In this document: positions 1 through 11,340 of the stretch, one piece after another | Layout: each line of letters opens with the position of its first letter | How positions within the stretch are numbered: position 1 is the stretch's first letter | Source of the DNA: Symbiodinium natans | Taxonomy: Eukaryota > Sar > Dinophyceae > Suessiales > Symbiodiniaceae | Assembly (NCBI GenBank): GCA_905221605.1 | Contig: CAJNDS010002450.1 | Location: 284,589-348,588 of the forward strand | Direction: 5' to 3' | DNA length: 64,000 nucleotides | Notes under the pieces: model-generated | The model's input: only the letters and a program-made list of their open reading frames with translations | What the model was told of the DNA's origin: nothing | Databases searched by the model: none | Translations under genes and position numbers: made by a program

Positions 1-1511
1 ATCTATAAGCCTGAAGCCCCGCAATCAAAACTTTGCGTAAGGCCCCCTAAAGCCCCCAGTCGAAAACCCCGAGCCCAGAACCTTAAGCCTGTAAGGCCCT
101 CTTTCCTACAGCTCTGCGCCTAGAGACCTTAAAACCTGAACCCTAAACCGCCTTAAGCCGGGGCCCAGGGTGTCTTGTAGAACGCTCGCGCTCGAGTTGA
201 CATTGCTAGCATGAGGGAGCTGGTGTGTCACTTTCATCTTGTGCATTCACGCTTCCTCTGCTCTGTCACCATTTTGGCTCAACCGCCCGAAACTTCCTCT
301 CTCCCCTCCCTCGCTGTTTTCCTCTGCTTCTGGTGTCTGCGAGTGCGGACCGGGTGTGGTCCGTGTATCACATCCACCGAAAAGAATGACTCGATCGTGT
401 GTGATGCGGCATGGGCCCCGCGTTGGGCTCCAGACGTCATTAGAGTGATTCTTTTCTTGTGATGTCAGTTAAGGGTCATGAGTCTCTCCCTCTCTCTTTC
501 CCTCCCCTCTCCCTTCTCCTTCTGGACCGTGGGAGCTGGATGAGCCTCCTAGGAGACAGAGTGTACGTTTTTTGGTTTTGAACCCCCCCACCCCCCCACC
601 CCCCGCTGATACAACGTCTTGGAGAAGTCGCTGTGCAGAGGTCGCTAAGGGTGGGGGGTTTGCAGGGGGGGCGGTCCATCGGAGGAGGTGTCTGGGCAAC
701 GGGTCGGACCATATGTGCGCGGCCGAGGGTTCGGGTTGGCTCCCCCAAAACATGCCAAAGCCCCGCTGACATGGGGTCTCCGACCGGGGGCTCTTGTAGC
801 AAGGGTCTAAACACTAACCCTTTGGCTTGACACCCCGAGACCTGGACCCTCTGCATGGCCTAAAGCCTAAAGCCTAAACCCTAAACCCAAAACCCTGACA
901 ATCGGTTGCCTGAAGGTTCGGGCAAAGGCTGGGGCGGTGATGCTCGACGCTCAGGGCTTCTGTTCGGACGTGCGGTTAAGGGTTATTGTTTATAGGGGGT
1001 TCAATGTCTTTTTGGGTTTACCCTAAACCCTAACCCTAAACCCTAAACCCTACACCCTAAACACACCCTAAACCCTAAACCCTAAACACCCTAAACCCTA
1101 AACCCATGTGGGTTTCGAGTTTTCGGGTTTGGGTTTCAGCTTTAGAGCTGAGGGGCGGGTTTGCGGCTTAAGGGATCAGATGTTGAGGGGCTTGGGGGTT
1201 TGGCCGCTGGCAAAAGCCTCCGAAGCCCCCAACCCTAAACCCTCAACCCTAAACCCTGAACCCTGAGCGGTTGAAGGGTCTGAGTTTGAGTTTTCGGTGG
1301 TGGCCGGTTGTGAGCTCCAAGCGCGCATTTGCAATATGATTTAGGGAGAGTAGGGAGACCCCAATCCCTTCTTAACCTTCCTTCCGCTCGTAAATCGGAG
1401 CAGGAACCAGGGCATGCCAGGCCATACCACAATGCAAAAAGCACCCAGACTCCTAAACCCCCTCTGCCTCGGAAGTCTCAAACCCCCTAAACCCTAAGGC
1501 ACCCAGGCTGG
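1..1511. other. Left edge, degenerate telomere-like repeats and unique DNA
   Basis: Scattered CCCTAAA units (1,021-1,106; 1,231-1,262), a C-rich stretch (577-603) and unique sequence in which no gene or clear exon is recognised. Confidence 0.6.
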
Positions 1512-1636
1512 CCCTAAACCCTAAACCCTAAACCCTAAACCCTAAACCCTAAACCCTAAACCCTAAACCCTAAACCCTAAACCCTAAACCCTAAACCCTA
1601 AACCCTAAACCCTAAACCCTAAACCCTAAACCCTAA
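1512..1636 (+). repeat. CCCTAAA array
   Basis: About 17 near-perfect heptamers. A second array of about 25 units lies at 2,467-2,640 with one CCCTAGA variant. Confidence 0.95.
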
Positions 1637-1672
1637 GCCCTTAACCCTTAAACCCTAAGCCCTGAACCCAAG

Positions 1673-1722
1673 GGCTGGAGCGCCTGGAGCATGCCAGAAC
1701 GACGGCCGAGGCGCCAGGGCTG
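1673..1722 (+). CDS. Exon-like islands near the left edge
   Basis: AG|G start at ACCCAAG|GGC. The frame LERLEHARTTAE has good codon bias and ends at a GC donor (GAG|GCGCC). A similar 27-nt phase-0 island (ARAHAAVGQ) lies at 2,401-2,427 after CCGCCGAG. Both are weak on their own, but repeat the style of the supported exons. Confidence 0.3.
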
Positions 1723-2245
1723 CTTTCTTGGGGATTGAGGGGCTTAGGGCTTTGGGGCTTTCGGGTTTGGTGGGGGCTTAGGGTATAGGATTTCAGGGTT
1801 GATATGGAGACGGTTGATGAAGACAGGTGCCCCTAATGGTTGTACCCCTAACTGTTCCCCCGAATCTACCCCGAATATGGCCCTTTGAAATGGGCCAAAA
1901 CCCAAAAACTCAACCTGAAGGGTCCAAGGTACAAGCCCTAGAAGCAGTGCTTGGTTTTTTTGTGTGCATCGCCTGAGCGCAAGGCCTTGAAACATAAGTA
2001 CATGCAGTCTCCCTTCGGGGAGAGAGGAGGCGAAGGTTTGGGCTCTTCAGCACGAGGGTAAGGCGTTTGGAGGTTTACGTTTAGGGGTCAAGTCCAGCTG
2101 CGAAACCAAACCTAAGCCTATCATGATTACCCTAAACCCTGAACCCTAGACCCTAAACCCCCTGAACCCCCCTAAACCCTAAAATCTCTACCGGGCTACC
2201 AAGGCGGGCTGCACCACAGTGCTTGGTTTCAAGTTTGGGGGAAGC

Positions 2246-2378
2246 CCCGAGAGCCCAATACTCCTTAAGTAAGAAATATACCTTAGATCATAACGGGGTC
2301 CCTAATATGATTTAAGGAACATTCCTTAATATGATTTACGAAAGTTTCCTCAATTAGGGGTATAAAGGGCTCTTTGGG
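2246..2378. repeat. MITE-like foldback, family C
   Basis: Starts with GAGAGCCCAATACTCC and ends with an imperfect inverted match (GGGCTCTTTGGG). The interior has inverted CCTTAATATGATTTAAGG-type segments. It is related to 10,091-10,310 and to a fragment at 23,675-23,728. Confidence 0.6.
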
Positions 2379-3360
2379 AAGCTGTGTCCTTTCCGCCGAG
2401 GCCCGAGCCCATGCTGCAGTGGGACAGGCCGCAAGTGGAACCCCAAGCCCGAAACCCCAAACCGAGCCCTAAACCCTAAACCCTAAACCCTAAACCCTAA
2501 ACCCTAAACCCTAAACCCTAAACCCTAAACCCTAAACCCTAAACCCTAAACCCTAAACCCTAAACCCTAAACCCTAAACCCTAAACCCTAAACCCTAAAC
2601 CCTAGACCCTAAACCCTAAACCCTAAACCCTAAACCCTAAGCCCTCAACCCTAAACCCTAAGCCCTGAGCCCTAAGCCGCCCAAGCCCCACACCCTAAAA
2701 CCCAGGCTTGCAACAGAAGACGTTCTCTTCGCAACCAGCAACACTCCGCAAACTTGGATCTTTAAACGCCACCCCCAAAACTCCGAAACTTCCCCCCACC
2801 TTGTCTTTTTTCTCATCCAGAACCTGAAAATTTCCCCCCCCCATTTTCAAGGGGCCCACGAGTCATCAAGAAGGTCTGCTACGCCCCAAATCGCCCCCAA
2901 GAGTTCCGTGTTGGGCCGTGGGCCTGTGTGGGTGTACAAGGCCCCAAGGAGGGGGCTCGTGGGTTTAGGGTTTTAGGGTTTTTGGGGATTTTTGGGGTTT
3001 GGGAATTTTTGGGGGGTTTTTGGGGTTTGGGAATTTTTGGGGGGTTTTTGGGGGTTTTTGGGGAGTTTGAGGGTGGGTGAAGGGGCCTTAGAGTTAGGAG
3101 TTTAAAGCCTCACGCGTACAGGCCACATACAGTAGGCATGTACAGGGTACGCGGGTGCTTGTCTTCCTACTATATGCATAATATTTCTGGCTTTCCTGCT
3201 GTGGGGTTCCCATCAAGTTTCCTTCATTCCGTGCGTGCTGTCTGAAGGCAACTAAGCTTCCTAGCAGTAGCTGGCTCTAACAATGCAGGGAAAGTTTCGT
3301 CCTAGTCGCGGGACTCTAACCCTAAACCCTGCACCCTAAACCCCAACCGTTCACGGGACT

Positions 3361-3493
3361 CTAAACCCCAAACCCCAAACCCCAAACCCTAAACCCCAAA
3401 ACCCCAAAACCCCAAAACCCCAAACCCCAAACCCCAAACCCCAAACCCCAAACCCCAAACCCCAAACCCAAACCCAAACCCCCCCCCCCCCCC
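3361..3493 (+). repeat. CCCCAAA variant array and poly-C run
   Basis: The heptamer has C for T at the fourth position in nearly all units and ends in a 15-base C run. Just upstream, 2,950-3,080 is a TTTTTGGGG-rich stretch. Confidence 0.9.
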
Positions 3494-3712
3494 AAGTCCT
3501 CAAGCCTTCGCTGCGTGGCGATCTCACTTCTTGGCTGCAGCCCCTCAACAGCATTCTGAGCTCATTCCACAAGCTTTAACCAACCCATGAGCCTATACAA
3601 ATACAAATATGGGTTATAAAGGCCGGTGGCCTCTTTAGCTGTTACCCTTATACCTTAGTAAATTTCCTAGATACCCGAATAAGAGCCCCTAAGACAGAAA
3701 CCCTACTTATAG

Positions 3713-3794
3713 GGGGTTTCCGAAATTCGGGGTACCGTATTGGGGTCCTTGTTAGGAGTCAGGAGGGAATCCTGCGATGTCGGGGGATTTATTG
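3713..3794. repeat. Dispersed repeat, family B
   Basis: Begins GGGGGTTTCCGAAAT, then GGGGTACC and TTGGGGTCCTTG. Related copies are at 6,250-6,366, 25,713-25,815 and a partial at 28,181-28,280; longer copies end near CGTAAACnCCCA. Confidence 0.6.
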
Positions 3795-4101
3795 CTGAGT
3801 GGCGGTTTTAGGAGAATAGTTGATCCCCTTCACGGGTTCTATAGAGGTACCAAGAATTAGGCCCCTTTTATTGCCAGAAAGCTCATTTTGCCACCAGCAG
3901 CTCGCTAGACCAAGCACGCAGTGATTCATTCCTGTAGGATCCCGATTGATGTAGGACGCCTGCGTAACCAGGAATCCCTTCATTTCGGAAACTCCTGAGT
4001 GAACCCTCTCTACACCCTGCGAACCTCCTCCTTGGCCCTGAAAACAGGGGCCCCTAAATTTAGGGTTTAGGGGGTTTAGGGTTTAGGGTTTAGGGTACAA
4101 G

Positions 4102-4190
4102 GCCTCCCTCCAAAGCCAAGAAGCGCTTTTTGGGGGCGGCCAGCAAAGCCCCGATGGCTCCAGATCATGAGGCAGCGCAGGAGGCCGCGC
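4102..4190 (+). CDS. Exon-like island, basic/Ala-rich
   Basis: AG|G start at GTACAAG|GCC. One frame reads PPSKAKKRFLGAASKAP and then MAPDHEAAQEA with high third-position GC; the phase-0 frame reads ASLQSQEALFGGGQQSPDG. Several GC donors are available (GAG|GCC near 4,182). The frame is unresolved. Confidence 0.35.
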
Positions 4191-4443
4191 CACGGATCTA
4201 GGGCCCCAGGGTTTTCGGGTGTAGGGTTTCGGGGTTAGGGTGTAGGGTTTAGGGTTACAGTAGGGTTCTATGGGGGTCGGAATCATGCATTCCTCTATGA
4301 CCCCCAAAAGCCTGACGTCTGTGTAATTCGACCTGGGGTATATGTAGGGGCAGCCAGAGTTATCGCGCAACCAGCCACAAACGATCCGTAAGCCCGGAAG
4401 CCTCACCCCGGAAGCCCGAAGCCCGAAAGTGGCAGCCTGTCAG

Positions 4444-4481
4444 GATGACTTTGAGTCGGAGATGCGGCTGGCCAGCAAGAC
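4444..4481 (+). CDS. Exon-like island (DDFESEMRLASK)
   Basis: The acceptor CAGCCTGTCAG|GAT opens a phase-0 frame DDFESEMRLASK with a possible GC donor at CTG|GCC (4,471) or a GT donor at AC|GTGGGG (4,482). Amphipathic, charged, non-repetitive sequence amid telomere-like repeats. Confidence 0.45.
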
Positions 4482-4548
4482 GTGGGGGTTTACGAAAGAC
4501 CCCCAAGTAACTAGGAGGATTCCCTGAAAAGGGACCCCGATATGGTAC

Positions 4549-4754
4549 CCCTAAACCTTAAACCCTAAACCTTCAACCCTAAACCCTAAACCCTAAACCC
4601 TAAACCCTAGACCCTAAACCCTAAACCCTAAACCCTAAACCCTAAAACCTCAACCCTAAACCCGAAACCCTAAACCCTAAACCCTAAACCCTAAACCCTA
4701 AACCCCTAAACCTTAAACCCTAAACCCTAAACCCTAAACCCTAAACCCTAAACC
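4549..4754 (+). repeat. CCCTAAA array
   Basis: About 28 units with a few single-base variants, between two exon-like islands (4,444 and 4,777), as expected for an intron. Confidence 0.95.
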
Positions 4755-4776
4755 CGGGCAAGATGTAGTCGCACAG

Positions 4777-4830
4777 GATCCCGTGCCGTGCCCCATGACC
4801 AATCCCCAGCTCGAATCCGAATCCCTGCTC
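4777..4830 (+). CDS. Exon-like island (DPVPCPMTNPQLESESLL)
   Basis: The acceptor TAGTCGCACAG|GAT starts a phase-0 reading frame of 18 codons before TGA. The end is unclear: a GA donor at CTCT|GATGG is possible, and dinoflagellates do use GA donors. Unique sequence lies directly after a long CCCTAAA array. Confidence 0.4.
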
Positions 4831-6249
4831 TGATGGCCTGAAGGGCCTGAAGGGGCTATGGGGCTTCGGGTTTTTAGGCTTTAGGGTGAGGGCTTTGGGG
4901 TATAGGGTTTAGGGCGGGGTTTGCGATTGAGGAACATGCGCACGACCGCGGCGGGAGCGCGATTTCGAAGGCTGCGGAGTGCAAATCCCTTTCCTTTAAA
5001 GCGCACACGAAGCGAAGACGACCGAGAGTCCTGGAGTCTCCTCAGGAGAGCACCTGCTACGTTCGCGACACTGAGCGATCGAAGCGTGAAGAAAGTCATG
5101 GGACTTCTTGCCTGCGCGACTTCGCCACGTCTGACGACACAAAAGCCTTGTGTCTTGCGATGAAATCTTGATTGACGAATACCGTATGGTGCTAGGCCTA
5201 AGCCCTAAGGCCTAAACCCTAAACCCTAAACCATAAACCCTGAGCCCTACATCCTAAAGCATTCTAAAACCCCAAACCCCAAACCGTCAACCTCACCCCA
5301 AGCTCTATCTTCAGATCTCGGGGATTTTCGCATGGGCCCTCAATTGGGGCTATAAAGCCCAAAGCCCGAAGCCCTAAACCCTAAACCCGAAACCCTAAAC
5401 CCTAAACCCTAAAGCCTAAACTCCCTCAACCGAAGGCCACACAGACGCCTTTTGAAGTAGGCAGGGTGCCACATTCGGGGGCCATGTAACTACCCATTGA
5501 GGTTTAGGCTTTTCGGCCATTTGGGTAGTCATCTAAAGTAGGGGTCCCGCCTTTGAGGGTTTTGTTTTTTAAGAAGGGTGCCATACTAACCCTGAACCCT
5601 AAACCCTAAACCCCAAACCCCAAACCCTAAACCCTAAACCCTAAACCCTAAACCCTAAACCCTAAACCCTTAATATAGAGGCACCCAAAACGGGACCACG
5701 TCGGGTCCTTTTCTGTAAGGGTGCCGTACGAATATAGGGGCACCCAAAAAAGGGACCCTAACTTGGAGAACGAATGGGTTCCCCTACTGCTTCCCCCCCT
5801 CTATACCACCCCCCCCCCCCCCTAGGTTCCCCCGCATGATTAAGCTCATTTAAGGGGGGAACCTGGGGGGGGGGCCCTCTAAACCCTCAACCCTAAACCG
5901 CAAGCTCTAGGGGTAGTATAGAGGCAGTAGGGGTAACTCATGACACTTGGGCGGGCCAAGAGACCAGGCCCGTCAAGATCTGCCACCTTGGCCAAGCTGC
6001 GGTGGCCGCCTTGCCACCTGGGCAGCAGAGCCTTACATGGAGGGTCAGGGGACTTAGTAAGTAGATAGTAAGTAGACTTATAAGTACCCTAAAAGGGACC
6101 CTAATTGGAGTTATCCTACTTATAACATGAAGTAGGGTTTTTTTTATTTCTTGTATCCCCAAAAGGACACCGAGTAGGTACACTCACCAATATTGAAAAG
6201 GAACCTTACGTACACTCACCAGTAACAGTAATATGAACCCTACTTCGAC
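4831..6249. other. Intron-like DNA with mixed repeats
   Basis: Unique GC-balanced stretch at 4,920-5,165 open on both strands but without a recognised domain; degenerate CCCTAAA at 5,215-5,240, 5,375-5,412 and 5,588-5,668; poly-C/poly-G runs at 5,809-5,822 and 5,864-5,873; and a TIR fragment of family D near 5,480. Confidence 0.5.
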
Positions 6250-6366
6250 GTGGTGGTTTCCGAAATTGGGGTACCCCTGGTTTTGGGGTCCTTGTTGTAA
6301 GGAAATCCTATTTCTTGGGGGGTCTATTTAAGAGTCCCCTATGTTCGTAAACCCCCACATTGACCG
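6250..6366. repeat. Dispersed repeat, family B (longest copy)
   Basis: Begins GTGGTTTCCGAAATTGGGG and ends CGTAAACCCCCACATTGACC; about 115 bp. It shares ordered blocks with copies at 3,713, 25,713 and 28,181. Confidence 0.65.
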
Positions 6367-6504
6367 GGGGTCGTTTCTATTGTTTTTCATTGCCCGGTCT
6401 TCTTTGCCATATTAGTTTGTCTTTGTTATTGTTGTTTAGTCTTGCTGTTGCTTGTTTTTCTTGTTTGCTGGTTGCTTGCTTGCTCGCATGTGCGTCTGTG
6501 TTTT

Positions 6505-6655
6505 TGTTTGTTTGTTTGTTTGTTTGTTTGTTTGTTTGTTTGTTTGTTTGTTGGTTTGTTTGTTTGTTTGTTTGTTTGTTTGTTTGTTTGCTCGCTTGTT
6601 TGTTTCTTTGTTTGTTCGCTTGCTGTCTTGCTAGCTCGTTTGTGTGTGTGTGTGT
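6505..6655 (+). repeat. TTTG tetranucleotide and GT microsatellites
   Basis: Near-perfect TTTG runs (6,505-6,620), a GT run at 6,640-6,653 and another at 6,682-6,697. They create long low-complexity frames rich in Cys/Phe/Val on one strand and Lys/Gln/Thr/Asn on the other, which are not genes. Confidence 0.95.
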
Positions 6656-6846
6656 TTTTTTTTTTGTTCTCTTTTTTTGTTTGTGTGTGTGTGTGTGTTG
6701 CACGTTTGTGGTACTTCGTTGGTTGGTTTGCTAGTTCATTCGCGAGTTCATCATGTTTTTCGGAAGGCCGGGGTCTGGGTTTTGGGTTTACAGATCCGGG
6801 TTTCGGGGTTGAGGGTGAGAATGGACAAAACACGAGTGAGTTTGGG

Positions 6847-6958
6847 TAATGTAGGTGTTGGAACAGTTACTAATGCTATTCCCTCATGGTCCCTATACAG
6901 CTACACTACCACAACCCCCACAGCCTTATTCTAATCATCAAGACCCCTGTGTCACCCC
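6847..6958. repeat. Dispersed repeat, family A
   Basis: Blocks GGTGTTGGAACAGTTAC, ATTCCCTCATGGTCC and TTATTCTAATCATCAAGACC match copies at 10,311-10,432, 13,648-13,713 (internally shortened) and 17,680-17,804, whose start is TATAGGGGTCGGAAT. Confidence 0.65.
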
Positions 6959-8073
6959 TTTCAAAAGAGGACCCGGGAGCGTGTCAAAGGACTGAGTTTT
7001 TGGCCGGGCCGCTATGAGGCTTGGTCGTCGAAAGCAACTGCCATTTGATTCATGGCCAATGACTCGGCGCCAGAGGGAATTACCGGGCAGAACGTGGGAG
7101 GGAGGGCATACGGGCCTCTCCGCCCGCAAACAAGGCAGAGTCTGCAAGTCGGGGAAAAGCCGCTGCCCCACTTAGGCCTGGGTATGGACTTGGGCTGTGT
7201 GCTGCCACAGAGCAGTCTGGCATTCTGGGCAGCAAATCTGTGCCCCTGAAAACACGGCTACTGGCCGCATTCTGCTCCAGAAGGCTCCAAAGCTGGAGGT
7301 AAGCGAAAGTGTAGCCAAAAACTTCTATGCCCTAGGGACCTAAACCCTCCCAGCCCTGAACCCCTAAACCCAGAACCACCCTGACCCTACAATCTGAACC
7401 ATCCACCCCCCCCCCACCCCAAACCCCCAACCCTAAACCTAAACCCTAAACCTAAACCCGAAGCCCGAAACCCGAAACCCGAAACCCGAAACCCGAAACC
7501 CGAAACCCTAAACCCTGAACGGCGGCGCTTAAGCCCTTCGACCTCGATGGCGCAAGCCGACCCAGGTCGCTCGCCCACAGCATGAGGGTCAGTAGCGCCC
7601 AACCGGAACACATAAAGTAAATACCTTAAACCCCAGGACCCGGACCCCTCGCCGCAGCGTGCTGAGGGACTGGGGGCCACCCGCCCCCGCTGGCCCCTTG
7701 GCCCCCCTGGCGCCCCTGGCCCCCTAGCCCCCCTGCCCTGGTCCGGCCCCCTGCCCGACCCCTAACCTCTGCCTGGCCCAACCCCAGACCTTGCTGGCAC
7801 CTCCCCGAAGCCTCTTCATCTCGGATCCAACGAACGTCATGAAACTGATTTCGTTTTTGGAAGTGAGCTGTTGTCTGAGTTTAGGCCTAAACCCTGAAAG
7901 GAATAGGTTTGGGTGGCCTCGGGCCAAAGCTGCTCTTCGCACCTCACGAAGCTTTCGAGCTTGTTCCGAAACCTCACCTTCACAGCATCTACGCCCTATC
8001 ACAGCAAACCCTAAACCCGAAACCCTAAACCCGAAACCCTAAACCCCAAACCCTAAACCCTACAACCTCCCAG
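6959..8073. other. Unique GC-rich DNA with CCCGAAA repeats
   Basis: No gene is recognised. A CTGGAG|GTAAGC donor-like site is at 7,300-7,305; CCCGAAA-type repeats lie at 7,450-7,520; CCC-rich sequence at 7,675-7,790; and 7,790-7,985 is unique and open on both strands without a recognised domain. Confidence 0.45.
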
Positions 8074-8127
8074 GTCCGCCCTGCTCCTGGGCTTTGTGAC
8101 GGTGCTCGGTACTGGTGCCTTGGCCGC
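8074..8127 (+). CDS. Exon-like island of 54 nt
   Basis: The acceptor ACCTCCCAG|GTC and a strong donor CGC|GTAAAC enclose exactly 54 nt, the size seen in two RRM exons. Two frames are open. Phase 0 gives VRPAPGLCDGARYWCLGR; the other gives a hydrophobic SALLLGFVTVLGTGALAA. I cannot decide between them. Confidence 0.4.
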
Positions 8128-8433
8128 GTAAACCATAGCCCGAAAGGTCTGGGGTTTGGGGTTTAGGGTTTTGGGTAATGGTTTAGGGTTAGTTCAGGAT
8201 TTATAGGGCCCCTTGCCTGTGGGATATGCCCTAGATCATATCCTCTAGGCTCAAAGTAGCCTCAGAAGCCCTATATAGCATGGCTTTTGGCCCCCAAAAT
8301 CCCTAAGATCCATGTGATTGATAAGGCGTGCAGTTTAAGCTGTTTAGGGTTGCCGGAGTTTTGGGCTCTTTGCGGCGCCATTCAGGGTAAAGAAGGGCGG
8401 GGCCTTTCGGGGTACCCTATAGGGATGATATGA

Positions 8434-8577
8434 AACCCTAAACCCTAAACCGTAAACCCTAAACCCTAAACCCTAAACCCTAAACCCTAAACCCTAAACC
8501 CTAAACCCTAAACCCTAAACCCTAAACCCTAAACCCTAAACCCTAAACCCTAAACCCTAAACCCTAAACCCTAAACC
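8434..8577 (+). repeat. CCCTAAA array
   Basis: About 20 near-perfect units. A short TTTAGGG array in the opposite orientation lies at 8,692-8,734. Confidence 0.95.
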
Positions 8578-8741
8578 AAAAGATAGGGCTTTGGGCTATG
8601 TTCATCAATGAAGGGGCATTGGGCTCTTGATGAGTGGTGGCACGAGGGCTTTGTGCTGTAGAGTGGGCAAGGGAACAAGGTGAGCAGGAGGGTTTAGGGT
8701 TTAGGGTTTAGGGTGTAGGGTTTAGGGTTTAGGGAGGGCTA

Positions 8742-8831
8742 GCGGCAGATGAAGGCAACTTGAAATTCATGCGGGCCATGCTGTGGGCCGATGAAGCACA
8801 TTCTCCCAGCTGCCGGTTGTTTGGCGGTTAA
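8742..8831 (+). CDS. Exon-like island (GNLKFMRAMLWADEAHSP)
   Basis: The frame from 8,742 reads AADEGNLKFMRAMLWADEAH, then a Cys/Gly-containing tail and TAA at 8,829. Composition and codon use look coding. AG|G acceptors occur just upstream (GATGAAG|GC), but the phase would differ from the RRM exons. It may be a last exon of another gene or a fragment. Confidence 0.35.
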   Translation, partial: AADEGNLKFMRAMLWADEAHSPSCRLFGG

Positions 8832-9456
8832 GCCTTCTGTTCATGCGTTGTAGCCTATGGCGCTACTTCGTCGGTTTTGGGGTTCTAGGTACAACTTCTC
8901 AACTCGTTGCGCTGCTGTATTTCCCTTTATCCGTTTCATGCCCCTGCGTCATCGGGGCTCTTGCCTTCATGATTTCTGAAGAAACGTGTGTTTTTTGCCT
9001 TTTGAGAAAGCACGTGGAGGAAGCCCTTTCTAAACGAACGGAGGAGGTGACGAAATGAAGTGGGAAGAGGCATCAACAAAAAAAGCCAAAACAACGAATG
9101 AGAGAAATAGCGACTAAAAGACACACAGAAAGGCAGAACGAGGTAAACAACGACACATCATCAAAGAACGATGCTCCAGAGAAGTGTAAGGTTCAACCAG
9201 TGATTGAGAACATGTTTCTGCGATCCAGTGGCATACCCATGTAATGTTGCCAGCATCTTGGGGCTTCTTGAGCGCACTTTGCGTGTGCCGTGTGCGTAGA
9301 GCAATAATACATATATATATATATATATAGAAATACTTCTATACACATATGATCAGGCGTCTGGCGTGTCCGCCCTCCCCCCTTCCTTGGGCCGGATTTA
9401 GGGTTGGGGTTGAGGGCCTAGGGATCCAAAGCCCTCAAGCCCTAAGCCCAAACCCC

Positions 9457-9514
9457 ACTTGGAGGTTTCTAAGTGCAGTTTTTAGAGTGTTCTATGTACC
9501 CTGAACCTCCAAGT
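9457..9514. repeat. Short foldback, family E
   Basis: Ends are inverted: ACTTGGAGG at the left and CCTCCAAGT at the right. Related foldbacks are 14,651-14,723 and the longer 22,805-23,037. The DNA from 8,832 to 9,456 has no gene I can support; a TA microsatellite is at 9,310-9,329. Confidence 0.6.
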
Positions 9515-9894
9515 ACCGTACCCTCTGAGCCCCCGCCCCAAAACCCTAAAAAGGAAAGAGCCCTGAACCCGAAGCCCTAAAACCAACCCCTACAACCGGG
9601 GGAGCACCCTAGATCATGACCCTGCAACCCGACAACCCTAAAACCGCCATAGAAAGCCAAGCCCTATAACCCTAAATCCCTAGAACCCTGCAACCGCACA
9701 ACAGCACGGGGGCCAGGGGGGGGAGGAGGTGCCATACAATGGAGGGAGGGGAGGGGGGGGGGGGGCGGCCATGGAGTGTCTGATCATAGTGCATCTTCCT
9801 GCGCAGCAGACTTGCTCAACAAATGCCCCCTAAAATAACCTGGAACCGAAAACCGACAACCTTGCCCTGCACCCTCAAAGCCCAAAGCCTCAAA

Positions 9895-10008
9895 CCCAAA
9901 CCCTCAACCCTAGACCCTGAACCCTAAACCTTAAACCCTAAACCCTAAACCCTAAACCCTAAACCCTAAACCCTAAACCCTAAGCCCTAAACCTCAAACC
10001 CCTAAACC
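9895..10008 (+). repeat. CCCTAAA array, degenerate
   Basis: About 15 units with variants; a G run (9,748-9,764) precedes it in the 9.7-kb GC-rich patch. 10,040-10,080 is unique and exon-like, but unresolved. Confidence 0.85.
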
Positions 10009-10090
10009 CTAAGCCCAAGGAACCGCCGGGGCCGCACTCTGCGCAGGCCAACAGACCTTGGCACAGTCGCTGGGCAGGGCTTTGAGCGTA

Positions 10091-10310
10091 CCCAAAGAGC
10101 CCAATACCCCGAGACTCCAAAACCCCTTAATTAAGGAATATCCCTTAAATTATAACAGGATCCCTAATATGATTTAAGGTATATTCCTTAATTAAGGGGA
10201 TTTGGAGTTTCTGGGTACCCCTTAATTAAGGAATATTCCTTAAATCAGATTAAGGATCGCTTTATAATTTAAGGTCTATTCCTTAATTAAGGAGTATTGG
10301 GCTCTCTGGG
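10091..10310. repeat. MITE-like palindrome, family C
   Basis: The outer ends CCCAAAGAGCCCAATAC and GTATTGGGCTCTCTGGG are inverted. The interior carries four TTAATTAAGG palindromes and ATTCCTTAA/TTAAGGTAT pairs. About 220 bp, likely a foldback transposon derivative. Confidence 0.75.
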
Positions 10311-10432
10311 TAATATAGGGTATAGGGGTCGGAATAAGTACTAGTAGGATTCCCCTGGTGGTCCCTTTGTAACTACACTCTAATGACCCAAAACCCAATT
10401 CTGATGATTAAGGTCGTTATATTAAGAGGTCC
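10311..10432. repeat. Dispersed repeat, family A
   Basis: Begins TATAGGGGTCGGAATAAGTAC and keeps the ATTCCCCTGGTGGTCC and CAATTCTGATGATTAAGG blocks. It directly abuts the family C palindrome. Confidence 0.65.
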
Positions 10433-11002
10433 CAGAGACTCGAATTTTCCCTGATGATGACGGAGCATTCCTCGAGCGTTATTACAATGCAGGGTATGTT
10501 CCTTAAGTCCTACTAGGATCCCTAGTGCTTTTGAGTATTCGCCCGAAATGTTAGGAGTTTAAAGGAGCAGACCCTGAAGTTCGAGGCATGTTTCCAGACC
10601 CTGAACCCTAAACCCTAAACGTGTGAACCTGAGACCCAATTTCTGTTTTGATTTGGGGCGTGCAGGCGCCCCTTGGAAGGCCAAAATTCCTCTGTGCATA
10701 GTAGCCTCGCACATTGACGGAATGCCTCTTACAAACAATTGGAGAACTGTTGCCGTACCGCAGATGGCTCGTACTTCCGCTAGGGGGTAGGTACGGGGTA
10801 GGGGGTAGGGGGTGGAGAAGAGGGAGGAGGTTGGGGGGGGGGGGGGGGCACTTCAGAAAGGTTGATCAGCGTGTTTGGAAATGTGCTGGCTGAGGTACTG
10901 GTTCGAACTAGCGTCGGCACAAAACCCTGAGATGTACGAGACATCACCTCGACCCCTCCGCACCCCCTAAGTTCGAGGGATGTAGTCAGGATTTTTATCT
11001 CT

Positions 11003-11149
11003 AAGGGTAGCTTCATGGTCCGTGATTGTGGTCCCTTACCCTCTTTAAAGGGTTCTGATGTATGGGCCCTTGGGTTGTACAGGGTATGCAAGGGGTATAT
11101 ACGGGGTCCGCTTTTAGTACCTATACTAAAGGACCATGTAAATACCCTA
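11003..11149. repeat. MITE-like foldback, family D
   Basis: The ends AGGGTAGCTTCATGGTCC and GGACCATGTAAATACCCT are inverted. The interior has CTTTAAAGGGTTCTGATGTATGGGCC. Related copies: 20,146-20,272 and a left-truncated one at 17,040-17,138. Confidence 0.7.
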
Positions 11150-11340
11150 AGACTTCAACCAACTAATACATAAGTTCCGCGATCAAGTGCTCGCCTGGCG
11201 ACTGAGCCAACGCATGCCCCAAGCCTCTTCCAGCTTTCTAAGCGTGCCGTCGGCAGCATGGCAGTAAACACGAAGCCAGCCATGAATCCCCAAACCCAAA
11301 GCTCCAAAGCCCAGACCCCAAAATACCCCAAACCCTAAGC

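Noticed and set aside
4881-5163. Short basic ORFs on both strands
   Set aside because: Both strands are open, no domain or splice-consistent ends are visible.
6360-6849. Cys/Phe/Val-rich or Lys/Gln/Thr-rich proteins
   Set aside because: Frames come from the TTTG and GT microsatellites on both strands; low complexity, no real composition of a gene.
7724-8042. Minus-strand 92-codon ORF rich in Arg and Leu
   Set aside because: Looks partly coding, but the plus strand is open too and no domain or neighbour supports it; left as unique DNA.
8843-9058. 71-codon ORF with a hydrophobic start
   Set aside because: No codon bias or splice context like the supported exons; could be chance.
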